A DNA stretch of 64,000 nucleotides from Stieleria maiorica (GTDB lineage Bacteria > Planctomycetota > Planctomycetia > Pirellulales > Pirellulaceae). The notes beneath the pieces are model-generated. The model had not been told where the DNA came from and did no database searches. It saw only the letters and a program-made list of their open reading frames with translations. Below, in pieces: positions 54,068 to 62,711 of this stretch (positions are counted from its first letter, which is position 1; each line of letters opens with the position of its first letter). The position numbers were made by a program, and so were the translations under genes. The stretch is taken from positions 7,473,641-7,537,640 of the forward strand of contig NZ_CP036264.1 of the NCBI RefSeq assembly GCF_008035925.1, read 5' to 3'.

Positions 54068-55528
54068 ATGGACCCTCGAGCCTCACTCTTGCAATCGCGC
54101 ACCCGCCGGCATTTCTTGCAGCAGTCCGCTGCGGGAATCGGATCGATGGCTTTCGCATCGTTGCTGGCCGAGGACGGATACGCCGGTGATCCCTCGGCAA
54201 CGCGTGCGAGCGATCCGCTTGCCAGTCGAACGCCCCACTTTGCCCCGAAGGCGAAGCGGGTGATTTATTTGCACATGACCGGATCGCCGCCGAATTTGGA
54301 TCTGTTTGACTACAAAGACGAACTGGTCAAACGCAGTGATCAGGATTGCCCCGATCAATTCCTGGCCGGCCGCGAATTCGCGTTCACTTCGGGCACGCCG
54401 AAGCTGATGGGTTCGCCACGCAAGTGGCAGCGTGTCGGCCAAGCGGGAATGTGGATGTCCGATGCGATTCCACACTTCCATGGAATCGCCGACGAGATGT
54501 GTGTCGTGCACTCGATGTACACCGACCAATTCAACCACGCGCCGGCGGAATTGATGGTTTACACCGGTTCGCCCCGCAGCGGTCGCCCGTCGATGGGATC
54601 TTGGATCACGTACGGACTGGGCAGCGAAAACGAAAATCTGCCCGGTTTTGTGGTCTTGATCTCCAGCGGCGTCCAACCCAACGGCGGAAAGAACTCGTTC
54701 GGCAGCGGCTTTCTGCCGTCGGTTTACCAGGGCGTGCAGTGCCGATCCAAGGGCGACCCCGTGCTGTATTCCTCCGACCCGCCGGGGATGAGCCGCACGA
54801 TGCGCCGTGCGACGCTCGACGCGCTTGCCGACCTGAACCAGATGCAAGCAGAACAGATGGGGCATCCGGAAACGCTGACGCGCATCTCGCAGTACGAATT
54901 GGCCTATCGCATGCAGACCTCGGTCCCCGAGGTGATGGACATCTCGGCGGAGTCCCAGAAGACGCTGGACGAATACGGTGCGACGCCGGGTGGTTCCAGT
55001 CTGGCAAACAATTGTTTGCTCGCCCGCCGTCTGGTCGAATCCGGCGTGCGGTTTGTGCAACTGTTCGATTGGGGCTGGGACTTTCACGGCACCCAGGCGG
55101 CGACCGGGCTGACCGACGGCTTGACCAACAAGTGTGCAACAATGGACAAACCCGTTGCGGCGCTGATCCGCGATTTGAAACAGCGTGGGTTGCTCGAAGA
55201 CACGTTGGTGGTCTGGGGCGGTGAATTCGGCAGGACACCGTTTCGCGAAGGGCGGACGGCCAAGAGCAAAATCCTCGGTCGCGATCACTACCCCGACGTG
55301 TTTACGATGTGGATGGCCGGCGGCGGCATCAAAAGCGGGTTCGAATATGGCCAGAGCGACGAACTGGGTTTCGGTGTCGCGGAGAACCCGGTCCATGTGC
55401 ATGATCTGCAAGCCACGATCCTGCATCAGTTGGGGTTCGATCACGAGCGGTTGACGTACCGATTCCAAGGACGCGATTTCCGCTTGACCGACGTCCACGG
55501 GCACGTGGTCAAAGAGTTGCTGGCGTGA
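54068..55528 (+). CDS. DUF1501 family protein, Tat-type signal
   Basis: 486 residues. The signal RTRRHFLQQSAAGIGSMAFAS carries paired arginines typical of Tat export. DUF1501 landmarks: [59 protein letters not shown] and RLTDVHG. Paralogue of the protein at 6339; in both places the gene follows a PSCyt1-PSD1 cytochrome, so the two products are likely functional partners in the periplasm. ATG 54068 is used; an in-frame TTG lies 9 bases upstream. Confidence 0.92.
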   Translation: MDPRASLLQSRTRRHFLQQSAAGIGSMAFASLLAEDGYAGDPSATRASDPLASRTPHFAPKAKRVIYLHMTGSPPNLDLFDYKDELVKRSDQDCPDQFLAGREFAFTSGTPKLMGSPRKWQRVGQAGMWMSDAIPHFHGIADEMCVVHSMYTDQFNHAPAELMVYTGSPRSGRPSMGSWITYGLGSENENLPGFVVLISSGVQPNGGKNSFGSGFLPSVYQGVQCRSKGDPVLYSSDPPGMSRTMRRATLDALADLNQMQAEQMGHPETLTRISQYELAYRMQTSVPEVMDISAESQKTLDEYGATPGGSSLANNCLLARRLVESGVRFVQLFDWGWDFHGTQAATGLTDGLTNKCATMDKPVAALIRDLKQRGLLEDTLVVWGGEFGRTPFREGRTAKSKILGRDHYPDVFTMWMAGGGIKSGFEYGQSDELGFGVAENPVHVHDLQATILHQLGFDHERLTYRFQGRDFRLTDVHGHVVKELLA

Positions 55529-55529
55529 C

Positions 55530-56216
55530 TCAATCGCTCAAGTCGATGACTTTCGTGATCTTGGGTTCGTAGTCGCTGTAACCGAATCCACCGTGCGTCA
55601 CCTCAACACGCCAAGTCTTACGAATCGGATGTCCGCCCTTGGTCGCCGAGTTGACCAAAATGTGGACTGAAGTGTCAGAACGATTTTCGGGTTCGTTCAC
55701 GACGGACCAGTCGGCGACGCTGTACAGTCGCGACGGGCGCGTGTGTCGAGCCCAGTAGTCGGTGCCATCGCCACCACGTCGTTGTTCATCCAGCCAATCT
55801 TCGACGTGATCGACCGCCAGTCTCGCATAGTAACCAAGCGGATCGCTTAAGTTCTCTGCCATCCGAATCTTAGGAACCAGCTGACTTGATTCCCAATCGT
55901 AGTCGGCCCCGATGGTGACACGGTAGTGATCCGGCGCCGTTGGACGTCCGAGTCGGTCCAACCGATGAATCAACAGATTGACATGGCTGGCCGACGATTC
56001 CTGGATCTGCCATTCGGTCAGCGATCGGAGATGAAGCGGATCCCTGGTGTTCTCCCAGAATGGTTGAATATCACGCCCCGCCTTTTCAGCCGTCAACCAA
56101 TCCTCAACCAGGGCTTCACTCACCCGGCTTTGTCGGCTCGCATCGAACTGTCCCAGGTAACTGAGAACGCCGAAGGGGATCAAAAAGACGGTGGCCAACA
56201 AGGCGAACGTTCGCAT
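55530..56216 (-). CDS. Membrane-anchored protein with internally duplicated domain, unknown function
   Basis: 228 residues. One N-terminal membrane helix (MRTFALLATVFLIPFGVLSYL) anchors an external part made of two similar halves (about 37-103 and 138-206). Each contains VEDWL, a W/Y-x3-TR segment, a Trp preceded by T/AxxxWxI/VV and a V/I-NLL/ILV strand ending in a YRVTI or WRVEV strand. I do not recognise the family. A GTG at 56342 would add 42 cytoplasmic residues. The gene converges on the DUF1501 gene, with 1 bp between stops. Confidence 0.75.
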   Translation of the reverse strand: MRTFALLATVFLIPFGVLSYLGQFDASRQSRVSEALVEDWLTAEKAGRDIQPFWENTRDPLHLRSLTEWQIQESSASHVNLLIHRLDRLGRPTAPDHYRVTIGADYDWESSQLVPKIRMAENLSDPLGYYARLAVDHVEDWLDEQRRGGDGTDYWARHTRPSRLYSVADWSVVNEPENRSDTSVHILVNSATKGGHPIRKTWRVEVTHGGFGYSDYEPKITKVIDLSD

Positions 56217-56409
56217 CGTGTTTTTTTCGGGCGTGGCGGGGGTGGGTTCGTCTAACCATGCCTCACGCTGTGCAGAAATGTCCCACCGACTGTCAATGCG
56301 ATGGTGGAATGTTTTTCTCGTTGAATCGTCTATGGAGGTCACGCGGAATGATCGAGCTATTTGGACCAGACGTGTTGAGCCGAATAGAATGGCAGGGGAT
56401 CTCGTGGTC

Positions 56410-56640
56410 GTTGGTGTTTAGCCTTTAGGCGACTCTCCTCGCTGCTTCACAGCGAGGGGCGACCGGCCGGAAGGACCGTCGGTCACCGAGTAGCGATTCC
56501 CGATCGCTGCGAAGCAGCGAGCAGCGACCGCCCGGAAGGGCTGTCGTACACTGAGGGGCGACCGTCGGGAAAGGCCGTCATACACTGAGCAGCGACTGCC
56601 CGTTAGGGCCGTCGTACATTGAGCAGCGACCTCTGATTGT
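56410..56640 (+). repeat. Family B hairpin array, long copy
   Basis: Leader GTTGGTGTTTAGCCTTTAGG, then GCTGC/GCAGC hairpins and four tandem GGAA-type hairpin units ending GTC(G/A)TACA(C/T)TGA. It lies directly upstream of astA in the same orientation as the copy after astB. Confidence 0.88.
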
Positions 56641-56677
56641 CGGTCAACATCGCGTTTCGTTCTTAAGGATTTCATCG

Positions 56678-57727
56678 ATGCACCACATCCGGCTCGTCCG
56701 ACCGGCGGACCTGGACGCCCTGTTCGACTTGGCCGGCAAGTCGACGTACGGATTGACCACGCTGACCCCGGATCGCGATCGACTGGCCATGCGGATCGAA
56801 GAATCCGAGACCGGCGAGTCGCCGTTATTGGTTTGGGTCGAAGGTGCTGAACAGCGGCTGATCGGGACCGCCGGGCTGTTCACCCACGTCGGTGATTCCT
56901 CCAAAGGGGAACCGTTCTACGCGTTTCGATTGGAGCGTAGCATCCATCGATCGGAAGCGTTAAACGTTCGCACCGAGGTCGACACGTTGCACCTGGCGAA
57001 AATCTTTGACGGCCCGACGGAGCTGGGGACGTTGTTCTTGGATCCGCAATTTCGCGGGGGAGGGAAAGGTCGTGTGTTGTCGCTGTCGCGGTTCATGCTG
57101 ATCGCCCGTGACCCGGAACACTACGATCGGCAAGTCATCGCGGAAATGCGAGGCGTGATCGACCAGGACGGACGGTCGCCGTTTTGGGACGCCGTCGGTC
57201 GACACTTTTTTAAAGTCGATTTTCCGATCGCCGACACCCAGTCGTTTCGCGACAAACGGTTTATCGCGGAACTGATGCCCAGCCATCCGATTTATGTTCC
57301 GTTGCTTCCCGAGCAAGCGCGTGAGGTGATTGGTAAGGTGCACACCGATACCGAGCCGGCTCTGCGGTTGCTGGAATCCGAGGGCTTTCACGAAGCCCAA
57401 ATGGTCGACATCTTCGACGGTGGGCCTTGTATTCGCTGTGACCGCAAAGCGATTCGAACAATCCTGGAATCGAGCCGCGTTGAGCTGACGGGCGTTTTTC
57501 CAGCCAGCCAGGACGCCAAGATGGACACCCTGGTCGCGACCGCCGATGGCCCCTTTCGTTGCATCGGGGGCGCGACCCGGCGAACGGCCGACGGAATCCA
57601 AATGCTACCATCGGACATCGAAAGCCTGGGCGTGTCGGTGGGCGATTCAGTAATCGTCTCGCCGCTAAAAGGAACGGCCAAAGCATTTTGGAACGACAAG
57701 ACGGCTAACCAAGTGGAGTCCTCATGA
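56678..57727 (+). CDS. astA: Arginine N-succinyltransferase
   Basis: First enzyme of the arginine succinyltransferase (AST) pathway: succinyl-CoA + L-arginine to N2-succinylarginine. 349 residues with the AstA pattern: IRLVRPADLDALFDLA at the N-terminus, ELGTLFLDPQFRGGGKGRVLSLSRF (CoA-binding region), FVIAEMRG-like VIAEMRGVIDQDGRSPFWDAVGRHFF and MPSHPIYVPLLP. It overlaps astD by four bases (ATGA), so the two are translationally coupled. There is no astC upstream; a family B repeat fills that space. Confidence 0.93.
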   Translation: MHHIRLVRPADLDALFDLAGKSTYGLTTLTPDRDRLAMRIEESETGESPLLVWVEGAEQRLIGTAGLFTHVGDSSKGEPFYAFRLERSIHRSEALNVRTEVDTLHLAKIFDGPTELGTLFLDPQFRGGGKGRVLSLSRFMLIARDPEHYDRQVIAEMRGVIDQDGRSPFWDAVGRHFFKVDFPIADTQSFRDKRFIAELMPSHPIYVPLLPEQAREVIGKVHTDTEPALRLLESEGFHEAQMVDIFDGGPCIRCDRKAIRTILESSRVELTGVFPASQDAKMDTLVATADGPFRCIGGATRRTADGIQMLPSDIESLGVSVGDSVIVSPLKGTAKAFWNDKTANQVESS

Positions 57728-59178
57728 ATTCATCATCCGAGCCAACTACGTCGATGGCGGCTTGCTTTCCCGGAACCGATGAAATCGTCTGGGAAGGAAC
57801 TGCGGCGACCGCCGCGGACGTGGCGGACGCTGTCGCCAACGCTCGGTCCGCACTTGCAGGGTGGCAAACCACTGCGGTCGAGGACCGCATCGCCGTGGCG
57901 GAACGATTCGCTGCCTTGGCGACCGATCAACAGGAGTCCATCGCGAATCAGATCAGCCGGGAAACCGGCAAACCGAAGTGGGAATCGACTGCGGAGGCCA
58001 AGTTGGTGCCGGCAAAGGTGAAACTGGCCGTCCAAGCCTATTGCGAGCGCAGCGGTTCGCAACAAATCGATCTGCCGCAGGGGACCGGGCGGGTGGTTTA
58101 CCGTGGCGTGGGGGTGATGGCGGTGCTCGGTCCGTTTAATTTTCCCGCCCACCTGCCCAATGGACACATCGTTCCGGCACTGGTCGCAGGCAACACGGTC
58201 GTCTTTAAACCCAGTGAGATGACGCCAGGCACGGGTGAATTGCTGTGTCAACTTTGGCACAAGGCAGGTCTGCCGCATGGCGTGCTGCAGGTGGTTCAAG
58301 GCGACGGGGCCGTCGGCGCCACGCTTGTCTCGCAAGCAGTCGATGGGGTCTTGTTCACGGGAAGCTACGCCGCCGGATGTGCGATCCATCGGTCGTTGGC
58401 GGGCCGGCCGGAAGTGCTGTTGGCGTTGGAGATGGGCGGCAACAACCCGCTGGTGGTCCATCGGGCCAAGGATCTCGACGCGGCTGCCTATCTGTGTGCC
58501 GTCTCGGCGTACGCCACTGCCGGCCAGCGTTGCACGTGCGCACGCCGCTTGATTTTGATTGACGATGACGATTCGAATTTGCTTGTCGATCGCTTGGTCC
58601 GTCACTGCGAGACGCTTCGAGTCGGATTGCCCGACGACGATCCGGTGCCGTTTTGTGGACCGTTGATTTCTGCGGCAGCGGCGGACCGCGTGTTGGATGC
58701 CCAGGCGTCGTGGCTGGATGCCGGCGCGAGGGTACTCGTTGCAGTGTGCCGTGACCCACGCAACGCGGCCCTGCTGCGTCCGGGACTGGTGGATGTGACG
58801 ACGATGAACGATCGAATCGACGAGGAAGTGTTCGGGCCGCTGCTTCAAGTCATCCGTGTGGTGGACTTTGATGCGGCAATCGGCCAGGCCAATCGGACGG
58901 CGTACGGATTGTCGGCGTCGTTGCTGTCAGATGACCCGGCCTTATTCGATCGGTTTCGAACACTGATCCGTGCCGGCGTTGTCAATTGGAATCAACCGAC
59001 GGTAGGCGCCAGCGGTCGCTTGCCGTTCGGAGGCTTGGGGGCGTCGGGGAATCACCGGCCCAGCGGCTACTTCGCAGCCGACTATTGCAGCGATGCTGCC
59101 GCCATGCTGGAATCGGGGTCTTTATCGTTGCCGGCGACCACCCTGCCGGGGATCGAGGTCGGGGGGAACACCCCGTAG
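57724..59178 (+). CDS. astD: Succinylglutamate semialdehyde dehydrogenase
   Basis: Oxidises N-succinylglutamate semialdehyde to N-succinylglutamate with NAD+ in the AST pathway. 484 residues of the aldehyde dehydrogenase fold: GPFNFPAHLPNGHIVPAL and FTGSYAAG (NAD site), LEMGGNNP (general-base Glu) and GQRCTCARRL (nucleophile Cys), all in the AstD style. The ATG overlaps the astA stop. The stop codon TAG is part of a family C repeat. Confidence 0.93.
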   Translation: MNSSSEPTTSMAACFPGTDEIVWEGTAATAADVADAVANARSALAGWQTTAVEDRIAVAERFAALATDQQESIANQISRETGKPKWESTAEAKLVPAKVKLAVQAYCERSGSQQIDLPQGTGRVVYRGVGVMAVLGPFNFPAHLPNGHIVPALVAGNTVVFKPSEMTPGTGELLCQLWHKAGLPHGVLQVVQGDGAVGATLVSQAVDGVLFTGSYAAGCAIHRSLAGRPEVLLALEMGGNNPLVVHRAKDLDAAAYLCAVSAYATAGQRCTCARRLILIDDDDSNLLVDRLVRHCETLRVGLPDDDPVPFCGPLISAAAADRVLDAQASWLDAGARVLVAVCRDPRNAALLRPGLVDVTTMNDRIDEEVFGPLLQVIRVVDFDAAIGQANRTAYGLSASLLSDDPALFDRFRTLIRAGVVNWNQPTVGASGRLPFGGLGASGNHRPSGYFAADYCSDAAAMLESGSLSLPATTLPGIEVGGNTP

Positions 59179-59201
59179 CGGAAGCCGCCAAGGCTTTCGG
59201 C
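59175..59201. repeat. Family C repeat arm at the astD stop codon
   Basis: Intact 27-bp left arm beginning GTAGCGGAAGCCGCCAAGGC; the right arm (to about 59226) has decayed. The TAG inside the first bases is the astD stop. Confidence 0.8.
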
Positions 59202-59354
59202 GAAACCCTTGACGATGTGTTCCGAGGGTCGCCGTGTTTTCCGAACTCGGCGCCACAAAAAGCAAAGCTTTTCCCCACGCCGACCTCGGAGAGGACGGCG
59301 ACTATCCAGGCCAGTCGAAAACGAAACTGCGGTAGACGACTAGGATCAATTCCC

Positions 59355-60704
59355 ATGCACCACACCGATTCCGCCACCGCGGTCGAAGTCAATTTTGACG
59401 GATTGATCGGACCGACGCACAACTTCGCCGGGCTCGCGCCGGGTAACTTGGCGTCGTGGCTGCACCGCAGCGAACCCTCCAATCCTCGTGCCGCTGCTCG
59501 ACAGGGCCTGGCGAAAATGTCTCGGTTGCGATCCTTGGGCATCCCCCAAGCCATTCTGCCTCCCCAACCGCGCCCGAACCTACGCTTGTTGCGACAACTC
59601 GGGTTCTCCGGTGACGATGCAAACGTGTTGGCAACGGCGCAAAACCAATCGCCCCGAATGCTGGCGATCGCCATGTCCGGTTCGAGCATGTGGACGGCCA
59701 ATGCCGCCACCGTATGCCCGTCCGCAGACGCCGATGACGGCCGCGTCCACTTCACCGCGGCCAACTTGGCCAGCAGCCTGCATCGCGCGTCCGAAACGAT
59801 CGTGACGGCGACGATTCTGAGACGCATTTTCGATGATCCGCAATGCTTTTGTCATCACGACCCGATCCCCTGTTCGGCCGACATGGGAGACGAAGGCGCG
59901 GCCAACCACACCCGGTTCTGCGATTCGTTTGGCGGTCCCGGCGTCCAGCTATTCGTCTACGGAACCGATCACGGGGACGACGACCACTCGCGTCCCCGAC
60001 GGTTTGCCGCGCGCCAGTCGCGAGCCGCCAGCGAAGCGGTTTCCCGCCTGCATCGGCTTGATCCCCACCGCGTCGTTTTCGCCAAACAAGACCCGCGCGC
60101 GATCGATGCGGGTGTCTTTCACAACGACGTCATCGCGGTGGGACATCGCCAATTGCTGTTCTGTCACGAGCAGGCGTTTGAGCAACCCATGCAGGTGTTC
60201 GATGCCCTTCGCCGGGCGACGAGCGAGCAGATCCGAATCGTCGAAGTTCCCCAACAGCGTGTCAGTTTGGACGATGCCGTCGCGACGTATTTATTCAACA
60301 GCCAGATCGTCACGGCAGCCGACGGTCAAACCGTCTTGATCGCGCCGGAGGATTGTCGCAGCCATCGCTCGGTCGCCATGTTGCTCCAGGAACTGGTCGA
60401 CGATGGAACCTTCGATCGCGTGGAGTTCGTGGACCTGCGTCAAAGTATGAACAATGGCGGCGGGCCGGCGTGTTTGCGTCTGCGCGTCGTGTTGACGCCG
60501 GAGGAGGTCGCGTCGGTCACGCCGGGCGTCTTTCTGACCGACACGTTGGAGAAACAGCTGGATGTCTGGATCGAGCGATATTATCGAGAGTCGCTGACCG
60601 CCGCGGATCTGGCCGACCCGCAGCTGATGCGTGAATCCTTCGACGCCCTGGACGAATTGGCGTCGCTGCTGGGATTGGGCAGCGTTTACGAGTTTCAACG
60701 CTGA
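59355..60704 (+). CDS. astB: N-succinylarginine dihydrolase
   Basis: Hydrolyses N-succinylarginine to N-succinylornithine, CO2 and ammonia. 449 residues. VNFDGLIGPTHNFAGLAPGN at the N-terminus, GDEGAANHTR (catalytic Glu), VFHNDVIAVGH (His) and GGPACLRLRVVL (nucleophile Cys) are the AstB signatures. ATG 59355 matches the family start; the frame is open upstream but there it runs through astD and a repeat. It is third in the order astA-astD-astB seen in E. coli; astE does not follow. Confidence 0.94.
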   Translation: MHHTDSATAVEVNFDGLIGPTHNFAGLAPGNLASWLHRSEPSNPRAAARQGLAKMSRLRSLGIPQAILPPQPRPNLRLLRQLGFSGDDANVLATAQNQSPRMLAIAMSGSSMWTANAATVCPSADADDGRVHFTAANLASSLHRASETIVTATILRRIFDDPQCFCHHDPIPCSADMGDEGAANHTRFCDSFGGPGVQLFVYGTDHGDDDHSRPRRFAARQSRAASEAVSRLHRLDPHRVVFAKQDPRAIDAGVFHNDVIAVGHRQLLFCHEQAFEQPMQVFDALRRATSEQIRIVEVPQQRVSLDDAVATYLFNSQIVTAADGQTVLIAPEDCRSHRSVAMLLQELVDDGTFDRVEFVDLRQSMNNGGGPACLRLRVVLTPEEVASVTPGVFLTDTLEKQLDVWIERYYRESLTAADLADPQLMRESFDALDELASLLGLGSVYEFQR

Positions 60705-60748
60705 ATCCGCCGAACGACCGAGTTCCGCTACAATAGGAATTCGCAATC

Positions 60749-60905
60749 GTTGGTGTTTAGTCTTCAGGCGATTCCCGCTCGCTGCTTCGCAGCGAGGGGC
60801 GACCGCCCGGAAGGGCCGTCGTACATTGACCGGCGACGGCCCGGAAGGGCCGTCGTACACTGAGAGTCGTACGCGGAGAGTCGTACGCGGAGAGTCGTAC
60901 ATTGC
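60749..60905 (+). repeat. Family B hairpin array with 14-bp tail repeat
   Basis: GTTGGTGTTTAG leader, CTCGCTGC-TTC-GCAGCGAG hairpin (60778-60796), two GGAA hairpins of which GACGGCCCGGAAGGGCCGTC (60835-60854) is perfect, then 2.8 copies of the 14-mer GAGAGTCGTACGCG (60862-60900). It lies between astB and the thioredoxin-like gene. Confidence 0.9.
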
Positions 60906-60957
60906 AAGAGCGACCACAAAACCAAACCGAGTTCACTTTTTTCCCCGAGTGATCGTG

Positions 60958-62133
60958 ATGACAAAAACCTTGCTCGCTGTTTTGATTCTGTTGGGTGTCC
61001 CCGGCCTTTCGGTCGCGGCCGATTTTCCACCCGGTCTGCAAACACTGGAAATCGGTGATGCCGCGCCCGATTTTAAATTGCCCGGGATCGATGGGCGCGA
61101 TTGGACACTGAACGACTTTGACGACGGCAAGGTTCTGATCGTCTACTTCACGTCCAACCACTGTCCGGTTTGCCATGCCCATGACCCGCGATTCATGGAT
61201 CTGGTGCGGGAAGTCGACGGCCGTGGCGTGGCGGTCGTTGCGATCAATCCGAATTCCGGCGATGGATTGCGGCCGGACGAATTGGGGTATTCAAAGTACG
61301 ACGACAGTTTCGAAGACATGAAACCGTATGCGAAAGATCATGGGTTCACGTTCCCGTATTTGTACGACGGAGCGACACAGGCGACGGCCAAGAAATACGG
61401 CTGCTTGGCGACACCCCACGTGTTCGTTTTCGATTCCGAACGAAAGCTTCGTTACAAAGGCCGGCTGGACAATTCTCGTTACCCCGACCCGGCGTCGGTG
61501 AAGTCGCGTGAGACGCGGGATGCCGTCTTGGCGCTGCTGGAGGGAAAGCCCGTTCCCGTCCCCGTGACCAAACCGTTTGGGTGTTCGACCAAGTGGCGCG
61601 AGAAGATCAGCAAGGTGGAGGAGGACGAGCAGCATTGGCAATCGGCCGAAGTGACGTTGGACGAAATCGATGCAGCCGGGCTGGCCAACTTGGTCGCCAA
61701 CGAGACCGACAAGTATCGACTGTTCAATGTTTGGTCGACCACCTGCGCACCTTGCGTCGAAGAGTTTCCCGGGTTGACGCGAGTCTCGCGCCGCATGGGA
61801 TTGCGGAAATTTGAATTGATCACGATCAGCACCGATCTGCCCAAGAACCGTGATCGCGTTGTGGCTTTTCTGTCGGCCAACCGAGCCGTGTTGCCGGCAC
61901 GCTTGAAACCGTCACTGGAATCCGAAGGCCGGACGTCGAACAATTATCTGTTCACCGACCCGGATGTCGACGCCTTGATCGCCGCCTTGGATCCCCAATG
62001 GGAAGGCCCCGAACCGCACACGGTGTTGGTCGCACCGGGCGGCAAAATTGTCTTCCGGCACAACGGGATGATCGAGGAGACGGAGTTGCTGGACGCGTTG
62101 CTGGCGGAAATGAAAGCGACCTATTTGGAGTGA
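60958..62133 (+). CDS. Secreted protein with two thioredoxin-like domains
   Basis: 391 residues with a signal peptide (MTKTLLAVLILLGVPGLSVAA). Domain 1 (about 30-195) is AhpC/redoxin-like with SNHCPVCHAH (Cys69, Cys72) and ends in the TPHVFVFDSERKLRYKGRLDN segment. Domain 2 (about 235-390) is TlpA-like with STTCAPCVEEFPG (Cys263, Cys266). Both keep a CxxC redox pair, so it may relay thiol/disulfide exchange in the periplasm, for example in cytochrome c maturation, which is in demand here. Translation upstream of 60958 is open but comes from the family B repeat, so ATG 60958 is taken. Confidence 0.9.
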   Translation: MTKTLLAVLILLGVPGLSVAADFPPGLQTLEIGDAAPDFKLPGIDGRDWTLNDFDDGKVLIVYFTSNHCPVCHAHDPRFMDLVREVDGRGVAVVAINPNSGDGLRPDELGYSKYDDSFEDMKPYAKDHGFTFPYLYDGATQATAKKYGCLATPHVFVFDSERKLRYKGRLDNSRYPDPASVKSRETRDAVLALLEGKPVPVPVTKPFGCSTKWREKISKVEEDEQHWQSAEVTLDEIDAAGLANLVANETDKYRLFNVWSTTCAPCVEEFPGLTRVSRRMGLRKFELITISTDLPKNRDRVVAFLSANRAVLPARLKPSLESEGRTSNNYLFTDPDVDALIAALDPQWEGPEPHTVLVAPGGKIVFRHNGMIEETELLDALLAEMKATYLE

Positions 62134-62139
62134 TCGACG

Positions 62140-62700
62140 GTGATGATGATGAAACCTACGCTCGTGCTTGCCGGCCTGCTCGTTTGTGGTGGCTGTTTTC
62201 CGCCGCCGGCTTCCTCGCCCGCATCGGCGCAGAAACGCCAGGCCCAGGCGATCGCCGACCGCGAACAAGAACTGCAGTTTCGTGACGAATCCGGCAACAT
62301 GGACTGGCGAAAACGCGTCGACGCGGCAAAAAAATTGCTCGACCAGGCCCAGTCCAATCGCCGCTGGGGCCAATCCCAGGCGGCACTCGACCAAGCCTTG
62401 GACGCTGCACGATTGATGCCGCCGCCCGGCAAGGATTTTGACTTGCAAGCCGAGTTGGCCGGGCTTCAAAAAGAGTCGACCGATGCGTCGGTCGAATCGG
62501 ACGAGCCGGGCACCTCGGGGGGGACGACGGATCCGGCGGGCGCTGAAGCGGGCGTTACTGAATCTGGCGGTGGCGTGACCAACGCGGAAGTGCGTCAGAT
62601 TCGAAAAGAGCTGGAAGCTCTGCTGGAGCGACTGGAAGGAAGTACCGGTCGGACCAACGCCGAATTAAGCTTGGAGCGGGATTTGATCGAGATCCAGTGA
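62140..62700 (+). CDS. Small lipoprotein-like protein, coiled-coil C-terminus
   Basis: 186 residues, not recognised. The N-terminus (MMMMKPTLVLAGLLVCGGCF) looks like a lipoprotein signal with Cys19 as the lipid site; the box CGGC is atypical. A charged helical region (residues 28-95), a Gly/Ser/Thr/acidic linker (about 110-145) and a short coiled coil (about 147-185) follow. GTG 62140 was preferred to the ATG codons just after it because GGAG at 62127-62130 lies nine bases before it. It is 6 bp from the thioredoxin-like gene, so they share a transcript. Confidence 0.75.
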   Translation: MMMMKPTLVLAGLLVCGGCFPPPASSPASAQKRQAQAIADREQELQFRDESGNMDWRKRVDAAKKLLDQAQSNRRWGQSQAALDQALDAARLMPPPGKDFDLQAELAGLQKESTDASVESDEPGTSGGTTDPAGAEAGVTESGGGVTNAEVRQIRKELEALLERLEGSTGRTNAELSLERDLIEIQ

Positions 62701-62711
62701 CCCGAACCCGC

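Noticed and set aside
60631-60957. N-terminal extension of the thioredoxin-like protein into the astB end and family B repeat
   Set aside because: The extension translates repeat DNA and astB in another frame; the signal peptide begins at ATG 60958.
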